From NCBI GenBank assembly GCA_963682025.1, contig OY821517.1, positions 48,917,441 to 48,981,440 on the forward strand: a stretch of 64,000 nucleotides of DNA. The letters run 5' to 3'. Shown here in pieces: positions 9,859-20,060 of the stretch. The DNA comes from Cordilura impudica (Eukaryota > Arthropoda > Insecta > Diptera > Scathophagidae). The position numbers and the translations under genes are program-made. Below the pieces are notes generated by a model. That model was not told the origin of the DNA. It did not search any database and saw only the letters and a list, made by a program, of their open reading frames with translations. Within the stretch, counting starts at the first letter, position 1; every line of letters begins with the position of its first letter.

Positions 9859-10717
9859 CTAGCAGGTTCCAGCGCTCGAAATCCGAGTGCAATTTCTTAG
9901 GCAACTTTAAACTTAGCCAATTCACAAACCAACACTTTTTTGGTTATTATAATTGTGAATAAAGATGACAAACTCATTAACAAACACATTAACAAAATTA
10001 ATAAACACACATAGCATACGTATAATTTTATGTATGTGTTAAGGTCATATCACACGATGTGGTTTTTACATATGTACTGTCACTTTTTTATCCATATGTA
10101 ATTCCATATGGCTGTCAAAATTATCATTTTACATACGATTTAAATTTTTTGCTATCACACGTGCATATGTATATCCATATGACATAACCTCTAAATGTAA
10201 ATTGATTTAATTTGTGAATTTATAAAAATTTATTATTAAAAACAAAGTTATACATTTTATTTATTTTTTAATTGTAAATTAATATTAAACATTTTATTTT
10301 TCTTTCAATATTAATCTTTATAATTTACTCTGTTTTTCTTTCGAAACAAGCAGTGTTGTATTTTCATATGTTTGTCATGCCAAAAAAGAACCTGTTCTAA
10401 TTGAAAAATGTACATGTGACTTTCCTCATGTATTGTACACAAAAATGTTTTATATGTATCACACGATGTGTACAACTTCTGCTGTGGGAAAATTTGACAG
10501 TAAATATGTAAAAAACACATCGTGTAATAGTACCTTTAGTAGCAACTTTAAATGCAATTTACTCAAAATAAAGGAAAAAAAAGTTAAGAACCTGTAAATC
10601 TGCTGAACAGCTAAAAAGAAATACCTTTCAAATAATATACGTTTGGTCAAAATCGGGATAAAACGGTAGAACAAAAAATCGCTAACAAAAAACCGCCTAG
10701 CCTATTAATATTATAGA
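9859..10717 (-). mobile_element. Non-autonomous Helitron copy, interrupted by a MITE
   Basis: On the minus strand it starts TCTATAATATTAATAGGCTA after an A and ends in CTGCTAG before a T, with an imperfect palindrome (CTCGGATTTCGAG) a few bases upstream of CTAG. These are the Helitron hallmarks: 5' TC, 3' hairpin plus CTRR, insertion in A|T. Without the 494-bp MITE it is about 360 bp, like the other copies in this window. There is no coding capacity. Confidence 0.85.
10042..10535. mobile_element. PIF/Harbinger-like MITE with TTA target duplication
   Basis: Terminal inverted repeats of about 40 bp: left AGGTCATATCACACGATGTG, right (reverse complement) AGGTACTATTACACGATGTG, both continuing to a shared TTTACTGTCA. 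It is flanked by TTA at 10039-10041 and 10536-10538, and removing the element plus one TTA restores the uninterrupted Helitron sequence (TGTGTTAGTAGCAAC) seen in sister copies. A 3-bp TWA duplication is the PIF/Harbinger signature; with no transposase inside, the superfamily is inferred. Confidence 0.85.
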
Positions 10718-10956
10718 TGTCTTAAATAAAAGAGAACACTGCCAGATTTATGACAAAATAATTCGCTGATATTTCTTAGAATTGACAACTTTCGGAAGTC
10801 TTGTAGATAATAGCAGTCTTATATATAATAGCAGATTTCAGCCCTCGAAATTCGAACGCAAATTCTGGGAAATTCTAATTTTTCATTAAATAAAGACCCT
10901 AAAAGTATGCTAATCAATTATAGCCAATTCACAAATCAATACAAAAAACAAACTCA

Positions 10957-11207
10957 AGCCCTAAGTAGAAAAAATTTTCATATAGAAACAACCTATTCAA
11001 TTAAAACATAACAATTATCACAATGTTCAATAAATCGCTGATGAAGGCTGAAATGCCAGAAACCGGTCCGATTAAGAATACAGTGCAGTTATGAATTTTT
11101 GAAATATATGCTTTCTTCTTCTTTACCACGCACCATTTAAACAAAATTAAAATTGCATATTAATTACAGTAGTAATTGCAATATGTCTGAAAAATGACGA
11201 TAAATCT
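10957..11207 (+). mobile_element. Short retroelement insertion with hammerhead ribozyme, 10-bp target duplication
   Basis: The host Helitron sequence AACAAACTCA occurs at 10947-10956 and again at 11208-11217, bracketing 251 bp absent from every sister Helitron here; this is a direct target-site duplication. The insert has no TIRs and no ORF, and carries a hammerhead core (11033-11073). Penelope-like elements and retrozymes are known to carry such ribozymes in their terminal repeats, so this is probably a truncated or non-autonomous Penelope-like copy. Confidence 0.7.
11033..11073 (+). ncRNA. Hammerhead ribozyme motif (type I, minimal)
   Basis: All core elements are readable: stem I strands AATCG (11033-11037) and CGATT (11069-11073); CTGATGA at 11038-11044; stem II GGC/GCC around a TGAAAT loop (11046-11057) with a flanking A on each side; GAA at 11059-11061; then ACCGGT (11062-11067), a palindromic, loop-less stem III; and C at 11068 completing the GTC cleavage triplet. 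Palindromic mini stem III is typical of Penelope-type hammerheads that cleave as dimers. The A-A pair at the base of stem II and the short stem II make in vitro activity uncertain. Confidence 0.75.
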
Positions 11208-11465
11208 AACAAACTCATTTTTATTACAAACACATTAACAAATTTAATACACACACACCATGCATTGTATAATTTTATGCATGTGTTAGTAGCAACTTTA
11301 AATGCAATTTACTCAAAATAAAGAAAAAAATTTAAAAATCTGTAAATCTGCAAAACGGCTAAAAAGAAATACCTTTCAAATAATATAAGTTTGGTCAAAA
11401 TTGGGATAAAACGGTAGAACAAAACATCAGTCACAAGAAATCGCCTAGCCTATTAATATTATAGA

Positions 11466-11610
11466 TTTCAGAACATCCCTAATATTAAACGGTAGGGTTG
11501 TAACCGCTTACAAGAACTAAAGACTGAAATCCTACCAACCTTGTAAAAAGGACCGCAGGTTAATATCGATGATAACTTGCGAGTAGTAACCATTTATTTT
11601 TGATAAATTG
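11466..11610 (-). repeat. Transib-like element 5' fragment flanking the Helitron
   Basis: About 140 bp nearly identical to 40249-40390, where it lies between the Transib-like element's end and its internal Helitron. Here it again directly follows the Helitron 5' end, so Helitron plus this flank moved or were copied as one block. Confidence 0.7.
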
Positions 11611-11695
11611 ATTAGCATATCTTTAGGGTGTTTATTTAATGAAAAAATAAAATTTCCTAGAATTTGCACTCGAATTTCGAAGGCTGGAATCTGAT
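11611..11695 (+). mobile_element. Helitron 3' end fragment
   Basis: Plus-strand Helitron 3' part with the CTCGAATTTCGA hairpin strand and GGCTGGAATCTG, lacking CTAG. It is followed by a stretch (11696-11740) that matches, inverted, 39557-39602 of the Transib-like element, which is the same junction as at 39616. Confidence 0.65.
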
Positions 11696-11962
11696 ACTAT
11701 ATTTGTGTCAAATTTCAACTTTAGTGGAATAGAACTTCTATGAAACAAAAGCGAACAAGAAACGTATACAACCCGGAGAAAGGTGAAAGTGTCCTCTTTA
11801 ACCCTATATATACTTTTGCACCCGTGACGATCCGTGGGTAGAATACTTTTTTCATTTTAATGAAATTACTCTAAAAAAAATTCAAATTACGATAATTTAA
11901 ACAGCCCTATAAGTACTCGTATACAATGGTGTGTTAAATTTGTGTTTGTATTTTATAGCCTA

Positions 11963-13165
11963 CTAGCTGAACCCGGTGTACTTCGCTACCCCTCATCGTT
12001 ATAAAATAAAACAAAATAATAAAAAATATTTATACATTAACAAAATATTATTTATTTAATTTAGAATTAATTATTGCAATGTTTTAGAATGTACAATATT
12101 TTTAGTTTGTCCATCTGGAGCATAAACATATAAGTCGGTGAGTTTCCCTACACGTGAGCATGCAACATAAAGCTGTCCATGCGAGAAACATGGATTTGCT
12201 AAATTTAAGCTGCAAACTTGCAGAGATTGACCTTGAGCTTTGTTAACAGTCATCGCAAACGCTAATCGAACAGGAAACTGTAATCGTTTAAAGTCGAATG
12301 GTAAATCAGTTGGGATCATTGGAATGCGTGGCAAAAGTATGTACATCTGTTCCTTTATATTTTCCTGTTATAATGGTCGCTTCTATTAAATTATTTAGCA
12401 TTTTTTTACTGCAAGTCGAGTGCCATTGCAAAGCCGTGGTGGACCGATATTGCGCAGTAAAATAACGGGCACTCCAATTTTGAGTTGTAGCACATGTGGT
12501 GGAAAGCCTGGCACATCAATAATCGAATATAAAAAATTGGGTGTAGTGAGTGAAAGTTTCACACTGCGAAAGTTTAAGGAAGAATGGTGTACAGGTCTGG
12601 CTTCCTACAAATCGGAAACAAAGGGACGTGGCCCGCCGACTTTCGCATGGAATGTGTACCTATTTAAGAAAACACCTTATTAAGCAAATCAATCCATGCC
12701 AAATATTGAGTTATATGGGCGGGGCCTCGCCCCTTTGTCCACTAACAACTTTATATAGTCAAGGGCTTAATAGAAGTTATTATGGATTTTAATTTTAAGG
12801 ACTTAGTATTTCGCAAAAATATCCTTTTGTGAAAATTTCATGACGATCCTTCCAGTAGTTTAGAAGATATTACGATTTTTTATTTTTCTAAAAAGGGGCG
12901 TGGTCCCGCCCAATTTCTTCTGGTGTGTATTTCTATTCATGCCAATACCATATGTACCAAATATTACCGCTGTAGGTCAAAAATTCCCGAGATATGACGA
13001 TTTAAAGTCTTGGGTTATATGGGCGTGGCACCGCCCCTTTGTCTAATCAGCTTATTATTCCTTCCAGAGTCACAGTAACACGCTGTGAAAATTTCAGGAA
13101 GATCGGTTCAGGGGTTTGGCCTCCTATAAAGCACAAACAAACACATCCATTTTTATATATATAGA
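11963..13165 (-). mobile_element. Helitron with helicase remnant (internally deleted)
   Basis: Minus-strand 5' end TCTATATATATAAAAATGGA at 13165, preceded by A; 3' end CCGGGTTCAGCTAG at 11963, followed by T. These are standard insect Helitron termini in an A|T target. The interior holds only the C-terminal end of the Rep-helicase and relics of short noncoding segments (GGGCGTGGC-type stretches at 12600-13100). At 1.2 kb it is far shorter than an autonomous Helitron. Confidence 0.88.
12071..12486 (-). pseudogene. Helitron PIF1-type helicase, C-terminal fragment
   Basis: The Helitron-encoded helicase unwinds DNA during rolling-circle transposition. From 12486 the minus strand reads GVPVILLRNIGPPRLCNGTR and LAVKK; after a frameshift near 12380 ([16 protein letters not shown]), the open frame at 12346 gives [20 protein letters not shown] and [14 protein letters not shown], then [12 protein letters not shown]. 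These are the last helicase motifs (V and VI region) of the PIF1 family as found in Helitrons. The Rep nuclease with HUH motif and the Walker A and B boxes are missing, so it is inactive. Confidence 0.88.
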
Positions 13166-13447
13166 TTGAAAGCAGATTAATTATAATTTAAGGTAAAATG
13201 GGGCGAAAAAGGGGGATTTGGTAATAAAAAAATGTATGGCTACCTTACCTGTAGATAAAAAGTGTATAAAACTTTAGGTAAATACATATTACAAAAAAAG
13301 TATTTTGTATAGCAAACATTGTTAGTGGTATAAGTAAAATAAACAAACAAATAAACAAACATAGATAAATGTCATTATTAGTTCTATTACCAATAATGAT
13401 ACCTGCTTACAAAATACACCACCCTTTTGATATATTTGTAAGTAAGA

Positions 13448-14825
13448 ATGTTAATACACAGAGGATGTAATTCATTTTTTAAAGCTAGTCCAGTGAGAAC
13501 AAAACGGATTCTTAAAAGTATACCAACTCCGAGCGATGCACAACAGTTCACAAATGAGGAGGCATTAGCATTATTTCCGGATTTGAAATTAACAAAACAG
13601 CATTATATTCAGCTCAGATTGCGTGTGATTGAAAAAGGCTCAAATATGTATCCAGCATATCATCACATAACCGCTGCTAAAATGGACTGTTTGCCATCAA
13701 AGGACACTATCACCTTTGGAAGATTTAGAGCCTTTGACTAGTACAACGCAAACAAAAGATATTTGGAAAAATTAGATACCATCTTCTAAAAAATACTGCA
13801 GGCTAATCAAATTTGAATTCAAAAAAGAAACGCATGATGTCATTAACAAAGAAATTACTGATATCAAGGCCCAAATTGCAACACTGCAGCCATTAAAATT
13901 ACAGTTAGATGTGCAGCAAATTGAAGTAAGCTACCAATTAATGCTAAAAATAATAGATGGAAAAGTAGGCCAGGCTTTGACTAACACGAAGGCTGCATTC
14001 AGGTGCATGATTTGCCAAGCAACATAAAGAAATATGGAATATGGATAATACCGATGCATATGAATTTGAATTATCACAACTACATGCAAGAATACGACCT
14101 ATGGAACACATACTAAAAATCAGTTATGATTTGGATTTCGGGTCCTCAGGATCAATAAGAAACAACGAAACCAACAAAGAGTTAAGAAGTTCAGAAAAGA
14201 AACATGTTCAAGATGAATATAGCAAATTTGGATTGATTATAGATCAGCCAAAACAAGAGTCAGGCAATACAAATGATGGCAATACCGCAAGAAGATTGTT
14301 TTCAGATCCAGAAACAGCATCTAAAATAACAGGAGTGGATTTAAAACTTGTTTGCAGATTTAAAATAATCCTAGAAGTACTTGCGTGCAATGAAGAAATT
14401 GAATTAAATTGAGAATTTGGAGATTATGCTAAGGAAATTGCAAAAATATATACAACCAAGTACCCATGGACAAGTGAGTCTGCAACAGTTCACAAAACTT
14501 ACCATGCAGAAGATGTCATTAAATACCATTTAGTGCCACTTGGAGATCTATCAGAGGAAGGTCAGGAAAAAAGGAATAACAATTACGGATTTTATAGAGA
14601 GCAGAATACTAAAATAAAAAATTTAACGAAATTCCACAAATGATGATCAATTTAATATATTATTGGCAACGTCAGATCCGTTCATCTCCAGTATTCGAAA
14701 TCAATGGAAAGTGGAACATCGGGATTTAGATGAAGGATGAAGAAGTCAAAAAACAACTAAAGAACAGAAATAACACAGAACAAAATATGGAATATTTGCA
14801 ATCAATATTTGAATCAAATGAATAA
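13448..14825 (+). pseudogene. RAG1/Transib-like transposase, decayed copy 1
   Basis: Pieces in order: 13448-13741 (LTKQHYIQLRLRVIEKGSN, then KMDCLPSKDTI); about 13850-14030 with IDGKVGQALTNTKAAFRCMI and the CMIC Cys pair; 14041-14412 (LHARIRPMEHILKISYDLDF, then NDGNTARRLFSDPETA); and a frame-broken end with YPWTSESATVHK and LGDLSEEGQEK. The order matches copy 2 at 38604-39545. The NGN-ARR segment and the HK...E..E..N segment resemble the C-terminal core of RAG1, where the last acidic catalytic residue lies; this comparison is from memory of the family and needs a profile search. Multiple stops and frameshifts make it a relic. A Helitron (11963-13165) lies just upstream. Confidence 0.6.
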
Positions 14826-15159
14826 GAATTATAATTGCATGAATAATAATTATAAGTACGAAAAAGATAGTATTAGTAACAAAACGATAATAAACAGAAC
14901 CTCCCATTGTTACAAATGCTATTAAAATCTATTGCAGTTTTTTTTTAACGTTTTTTTTTTAACCACATATGTATGAAATGTTTTAATAAAAAAATAATTC
15001 AAAAAATAAAAACCCATATTTTCATATAAAAATCAGAATCATGCGCTAAAGTTTAGCAGATTTACTTTGCTAAAATTAACAAATTGGACAGCGAAAAATA
15101 ATACATTTTTCTGTGGTAATATCAATATTTTTGATAATATTACTTTTTTTTTGAGTGTA

Positions 15160-15210
15160 AAAATTTTTGAGTGTAAAAATTTTTGAGTGTAAAAATTTTT
15201 TGAGTGTAAT
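15160..15210 (+). repeat. 16-bp tandem repeat near end of Transib-like copy 1
   Basis: TTGAGTGTAAAAATTT-type unit repeated about three to four times. Related TTTACACTCAAA words occur near 38280 and 38360 in copy 2, so it belongs to that element's 3' region. Confidence 0.6.
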
Positions 15211-15510
15211 CATTAAAAAAAATCCTATTATTATAAAAAATGCTTGTAATTATTATTAAAATCTAAATATGGCATTTTTTAATAAATAAAAAAATAAAAA
15301 ACCCATATTTCACGCTAAAAGTTGAAAAAAAAAATCATGTGAGCCCGATCACAGGGGGAGATGTGTAAACATCTAGTTATTAAAGATTTTTTTATTGCAC
15401 TTTTTGAAAATCAAACAGAAAGCGTCATCTATGTATCACTTATACCAACCAACTGCAGGGAATCTGCTAATATAAAAATATTTAATATTTAAATATTTTA
15501 AAAAAAAACT
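15211..15510. other. AT-rich spacer, nothing recognised
   Basis: No ORF, tRNA, TIR or repeat boundary recognised between the Transib-like relic and the Penelope-like fragment. Confidence 0.5.
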
Positions 15511-16047
15511 ACTAATCTGAACAAAACCCAAAACTCCAATAAAAACAAAAAATTTTACAGTGTAAAATATGTTCCTGGTTTAACTGACAGCAATAACATA
15601 AAAACAACAATAGAGTCCAAAAATATTAGCTTTGCTTATAAACCGAACAGAACATTAAGCACAATCTTCTCAAATATAAAAGCGCCAATTGAAAAAGAAC
15701 AACAAAGCAATGTTGTTTATGAAATTCAATGTAAAGGGAACAACGACGAAAGCTGTGAACAAATTTACATAGGTACAACGAAGAGAACCCTAGAAACAAG
15801 ACTGAGAGAACATAAAATGGACATAACGAAAAAGAAAGAAACAACAGCACTATCACAGCATATATTAAATACTGGACACACAGCTGATTTTGAAAAAGTC
15901 AAAATATTAGATAGGGAACATATTGAAAAAAAGAGATACACCATCGAGAGCTTACGAATACAACAAAATATAAACAAGACAATGAACTTAAAAGAAGACA
16001 CCAACAACATTAGTTCATGCTATTTGGTTGCCATCAACAAACTGTGA
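15511..16047 (+). pseudogene. Penelope-like ORF: GIY-YIG endonuclease domain
   Basis: A 178-codon open frame without its own start, ending at TGA 16045-16047. Reading: KYVPGLTDSNNIK, FAYKPNRTLSTIFSNIK, then the nuclease VVYEIQCKGN...EQIYIGTTKRTLETRLREHK, and SQHILNTGHTADFEKVKILD. VVY/YIG with the downstream Arg (TRLREH) is the GIY-YIG signature; the FAYKP-LS-I and C-containing linker preceding it is the usual Penelope arrangement. In these elements the endonuclease cuts the target for RT priming. The domain itself is undamaged; the element is inactive because the reverse transcriptase is missing. Confidence 0.88.
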
Positions 16048-16256
16048 TATTAAAAGTAATCCGTTTTTTTTTTTTTAAATGTTATATTTGTGGTTATATA
16101 TGTTTTTGTGTTTTTCTATAAAAATATATTTATGTTCCATTTATAAATGTAAAGATTTAGATCAATATAGAAATAATATTGTAAGTAAAAACTTATTATG
16201 GTTTGTCATTGATGTGAATATTGTAAAAATAATGTTTTTATTTAATTAAATAGACG

Positions 16257-16299
16257 TTCCCTTGATAAAGTAGACAAAATATCTACGAAACGTTGGGAA
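16257..16299 (+). ncRNA. Degenerate hammerhead-like fold in Penelope-like 3' region
   Basis: Layout as in the ribozyme at 11033: stem I TTCCC (16257-16261) with GGGAA (16295-16299), core TTGATAA in place of CTGATGA, stem II GTAGA/TCTAC, GAAA, palindromic ACGT and T. Two core substitutions (C3 to U, G8 to A) should abolish cleavage. Confidence 0.5.
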
Positions 16300-16419
16300 A
16301 GAAGAAATAAAAAAATGCATTTTTAATTTACTTTCAAAGGAATCAGGTCAAATTAGCTCGTCAATAATATAACAAAGAAAAATATCTGGCCAAACATATT
16401 AAAAATAAAAATATTTATT

Positions 16420-16606
16420 ATTTCAACCGGTTAATTTTTAATTTTTCGTCTTTCATTTTTCATTTTTTATTTTTAATTTTTTATTTTTAATTTTTAATTA
16501 TTCATTTTTTATTTTTTTTCTTCTTTGTTTATTGTTCATTTTTTATTTTTCATTTTTAATTTTTCGTTTTTTATTTTTTAATTTTTATTTTTTATTTTTC
16601 GTTTTT
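16420..16606 (+). repeat. T-rich simple array (TTTTTAATTTTTCA-type)
   Basis: Imperfect 6-8 bp units, the reverse complement of the arrays further right. It abuts the family B start at 16607. Confidence 0.8.
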
Positions 16607-17039
16607 ATACCCTCCACACCTCAGTGGCAGTGGGTATATATAGGTTTGTCATTCCATTTGTAACACATCGAAATAAATTCCTGAGACCCCAAAAAAATAT
16701 ATTTTCTTGATCCTTATAACAAGGGAAGTTGATTTACCGATGACCGTCTGTCCGTCTGTCTGTGGAAATCACGATCACGCCGTCAATATCTAATCTAGAC
16801 CGTTCGTTTTTGTATAAAATCGTTTTTTAACATCCCAAAGGAGTTGCTATTTAAAATAGTCAAAATCGGTCAAAGGGGTCACGCGTTATGAATGAAACTT
16901 TGAAAAAACTCTTGAAAACATACAATTTTTCAGTGTGTTTGTTGTTTTTCTTAAGATATGTTGTATATGTTGTAATTCTTCGTATTGTTGAAGTCATTAC
17001 AGTTGTGTGTATATTAATACTGCACATTGGCCTAAGTAA

Positions 17040-18007
17040 TTAAAAATTAATAAAAATTAAAAATAAAAATTAAATATTAAAAATTAAAAACTAAAAATGA
17101 AAAATGGAAAATGGAAAATTAAAAATGAAAAAAGGAAAATGGAAAATGAAAAATAAAAAATAAAAAATTAAAAATGGAAAATGGAAAATGAAAAACGAAA
17201 AAATTATAAATGAAAAATTAAAATTGAAAAATGGAAAATGAAAAATGGAAAACGGAAAACGAAATATTAAAAATGAAAAATGGAAAATTAAAAACTAAAA
17301 ATGAAAAATGGAAAATGGAAAGTGAAAAATGGAAAATGAAAAATGGAAAATTAAAAATGGAATAAGAAAAATTAAAAATTAAAAATTAAAAATTAAAAAT
17401 TAGAAATTAAAAATTAAAAATTAAAAATTAAAAATTAAAAATTAAAAATTAAAAATTAAAAATTAAAAATTAAAAATTAAAAATTAAAAATTAAAAATTA
17501 AAAATTAAAAATTAAAAATTAAAAATTAAAAATTAAAAATTAAAAATTAAAAATTAAAAATTAAAAATTAAAAATTAAAAATTAAAAATTAAAAATTAAA
17601 AATTAAAAATTAAAAATTAAAAATTAAAAATTAAAAATTAAAAATTAAAAATTAAAAATTAAAAATTAAAAATTAAAAATTAAAAATTAAAAATTAAAAA
17701 TTAAAAATTAAAATAAAAATTAAAAATTAAAAATTAAAAATTAAAAATTAAAAATTAAAAATTAAAAATTAAAAATTAAAAATTAAAAATTAAAAATTAA
17801 AAATTAAAAATTAAAAATTAAAATAAAAATTAAAAATTAAAAATTAAAAATTAAAAATTAAAAATTAAAAATTAAAAATTAAAAATTAAAAATTAAAAAT
17901 TAAAAATTAAAAATTAAAAATTAAAAATTAAAAATTAAAAATTAAAAATTAAAAATTAAAAATTAAAAATTAAAAATTAAAAATTAAAAATTAAAAATTA
18001 AAAATTA
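17040..18007 (+). repeat. AAAAATT heptanucleotide array (about 1 kb)
   Basis: Irregular AAAATGG/AAAATTA units to about 17360, then an almost perfect 7-bp AAAAATT array to 18007. Two identical 2-bp contractions (TTAAAATAAAAATT) occur exactly 110 bp apart at 17711 and 17821, implying a larger duplicated unit inside the array. Confidence 0.95.
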
Positions 18008-18797
18008 ACAAGTAAGAAAATTATATTCGGTCTAGACCGACTATACGATACCCTATACCATGCGTTTAGAAACCCTATCTCTTAGGCCCAACTAACTGGA
18101 CATAGAAAATAAGCAAAACCCAAATTTGAGTGGGATTTTTATTAATTTTTTTGGCTGCAGATATGAAAAAGTTCATATCGGATGATATATCTATATAGGT
18201 ACTAGGTCCAAAAATGGACCGATCCTGATCACGTTTGCTAAAGTCTCTTGTATTTTGCAAAAATATATACAAACAAAATTTGAGAAGAATCAGTGCAATA
18301 TTTTTGTTTTTTAATAGATTTAAGTGAAGATCGGGAAGCGGCTCTATATGGGGTCAAAGGGATCATTTTTTGACTACTAATTAGTGGATGTAATGAACGC
18401 ATACAAACCCAATTTGAGTAAGATCTATATGACAATTTGGATCTTATGGCAATTTATGTCGATTTCATATGGGTAATTTGTATGGGGGCTAGGTCTGAAC
18501 ATGGACCGATTCTCACCAATTTCAATAGCGTTCATCCCATGGCCGATAAAAGCTTATATACCAAACTTCATCAAAATATATTCATATTTGCGACCTGCAG
18601 TTTGATTACAAGGTTTACATGGACACACAGACGGACGGACGGACGGACGGACGGACGGACATTGTTAAATCAACTCAGAAAGTGATTCTGATTCGATCGG
18701 TATAATTAAAGATGGGTCTAGGTCAAATATTTTTGGTTGTTACAAACAGCAGCACAAAGTCATTATACCCAAACCACATAGTGGTATAGGGTATAAA
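18008..18797 (-). repeat. Family A GTCY repeat, complete copy
   Basis: Minus strand: starts ATACCCTATACCACTATGTG, passes GACTTTGTGCTGCTG, a GTCC x5-6 tract (18625-18660) ending GTCTGTGTGTCC, and conserved TCGGTCCATGTTCAGACCTA, and ends with the palindrome GTCGGTCTAGACCGAC-type hairpin and AATTTTCTTACTTGTT. No coding capacity. Same structure as 20061-20826 and 61820-62540. Confidence 0.8.
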
Positions 18798-19545
18798 AAT
18801 TAAAAATTAAAAATGAAAAATGGAAAATGGAACATGAAAAATGAAAAATGAAATATGAAAAATGAAAAATGAAAATTGAAAAATGAAAAATAAAAAATGA
18901 AAAATGAAAAATGAAATATGAAAAATGAAAAATGAAAATTGAAAAATGGAAAATGGAAAATGAAAAATTAAAATTGAAAAATGGAAAATGGAAAATGAAA
19001 AATGGAAAACGGAAAACGAAAAATTAATAATGGAAAATGGAAAAATAAAAATGAAAATTGGAAAATCGAAAATGAAAAATGGTAAATGGAAAATGAAAAA
19101 TGGAAAATGGAAAGTGAAAAACGAAAAATGAAAAATGAAAAATGAAAAATGAAAAATGAAAAATGAAAAATGAAAATTGAAAAATGAAAAATTAAATATG
19201 GAAAATGGGAAATGAAAAATTTAAAATTAAAAATGGAAAGCGGAATATGGAAAATGGAAAATGGAAAATGAAAAATGAAAATATAAAAATGAAAAAAGGA
19301 AAATAAAATATGAGAGAAAATTGGAAAACGGAAAATTAAAAATTAAAAAAGGAAAATGGAAAATGAAAAATGAAAATTGAAAAATGAAAAATGGAACATG
19401 AAAAATGAAAAATCGAAAATGGAAAATGAAAAATGAAAAGTGGAAAATGGAAAATGAGAAATTAAAAATGAAAAACTAAAAATGAAAAACGAAAGATGAA
19501 AAGTGAAAAATGGAAAATGATAAAAAAAAATGAAAATTGAAAAGG
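18798..19545 (+). repeat. Degenerate AAAAATGG-type simple array
   Basis: Tandem GAAAAATGGAAAAT and related 6-7 bp words, without longer sequence identity. Confidence 0.9.
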
Positions 19546-19596
19546 TGGAGGGTATCAAAGATTCGGCCCAGCCGAATTTAACACTCTTATTTGTTT

Positions 19597-20060
19597 ATTT
19601 TTCATTTTTAATTTTTAATTTTTTATTTTTTGAATTTTTTATTTTTAATTTTTCGTTTTTAATTTTTTATTTTTTAATTTTTATTTTTCATTTATTATTT
19701 TTTTTTATTTATTTTTCAATTTTAATTTTTTTTTTAAATTTTTTATTATTCATTTTTTATTTTTTATATTTCTTTTTTCATTTTTTATTTAAATTTTTTC
19801 ATTTTCATTTTTAATTTTTTATTTTTCATTTTTTTTTTTCAGTTTTCATTTTTCATTTTTTATTTTTCGTTTTTCATTTTTCATTTTTTATTTTTCGTTT
19901 TTCATTTTTCATTTTTTATTTTTAATTTTTTATTTTTAATTCTTTATTTTTCTTTTTTCATTTTTTATTTTAATTTATTCTTTTTCATTTTTCATTTTTC
20001 ATTTTTAATATTTTTTTTTTTTATTTTTATTTTTCATTTTCATTTTTTATTTTCGTTTTT
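19597..20060 (+). repeat. T-rich simple array
   Basis: TTTTTAATTTTTCATT-type words, the opposite strand polarity to the preceding array. Confidence 0.9.

Larger units (their letters stand above)
10828..11465 (-). mobile_element. Non-autonomous Helitron copy, interrupted by hammerhead-bearing insertion
   Basis: Same family as 9859-10717 (5' TCTATAATATTAATAGGCTA at 11465). The 3' terminus reads CTAT where other copies have CTAG, so it is altered. A 251-bp insertion sits inside (see 10957-11207). Confidence 0.8.
15511..16340 (+). mobile_element. 5'-truncated Penelope-like element (3' portion)
   Basis: Contains the C-terminal GIY-YIG endonuclease of a Penelope-like retroelement (15511-16047), a 200-bp AT-rich 3' UTR and a degenerate hammerhead-like fold at 16257-16299. 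The reverse transcriptase part is absent. The distal boundary near 16340 is approximate. Confidence 0.75.
16607..19596 (+). repeat. Family B GTCY repeat, expanded by simple arrays and split by a family A copy
   Basis: Begins ATACCCTCCACACCTCAGTG, contains CCGTCTGTCCGTCTGTCTGT, and ends GGTGGAGGGTATCAAAGATT followed by the hairpin ATTCGGCCCAGCCGAAT and ACTCTTATTTGTTT. Sister copies at 26952 and 59579 share the first 400 bp. The GTCY tetranucleotide tract and a 3' hairpin are features of the dipteran mini-me/DINE-1 (Helentron-related) class; assignment to that class is inferred. Between the 5' block (to about 17040) and the 3' hairpin lie only simple repeats and the inverted family A copy at 18008-18797. 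Confidence 0.7.

Noticed and set aside
18625..18660. Regular GGAC/GTCC tracts (also 20195, 45870, 61893) considered as CRISPR-like or satellite arrays
   Set aside because: Pure 4-bp repeats inside dispersed family A copies; no spacers.
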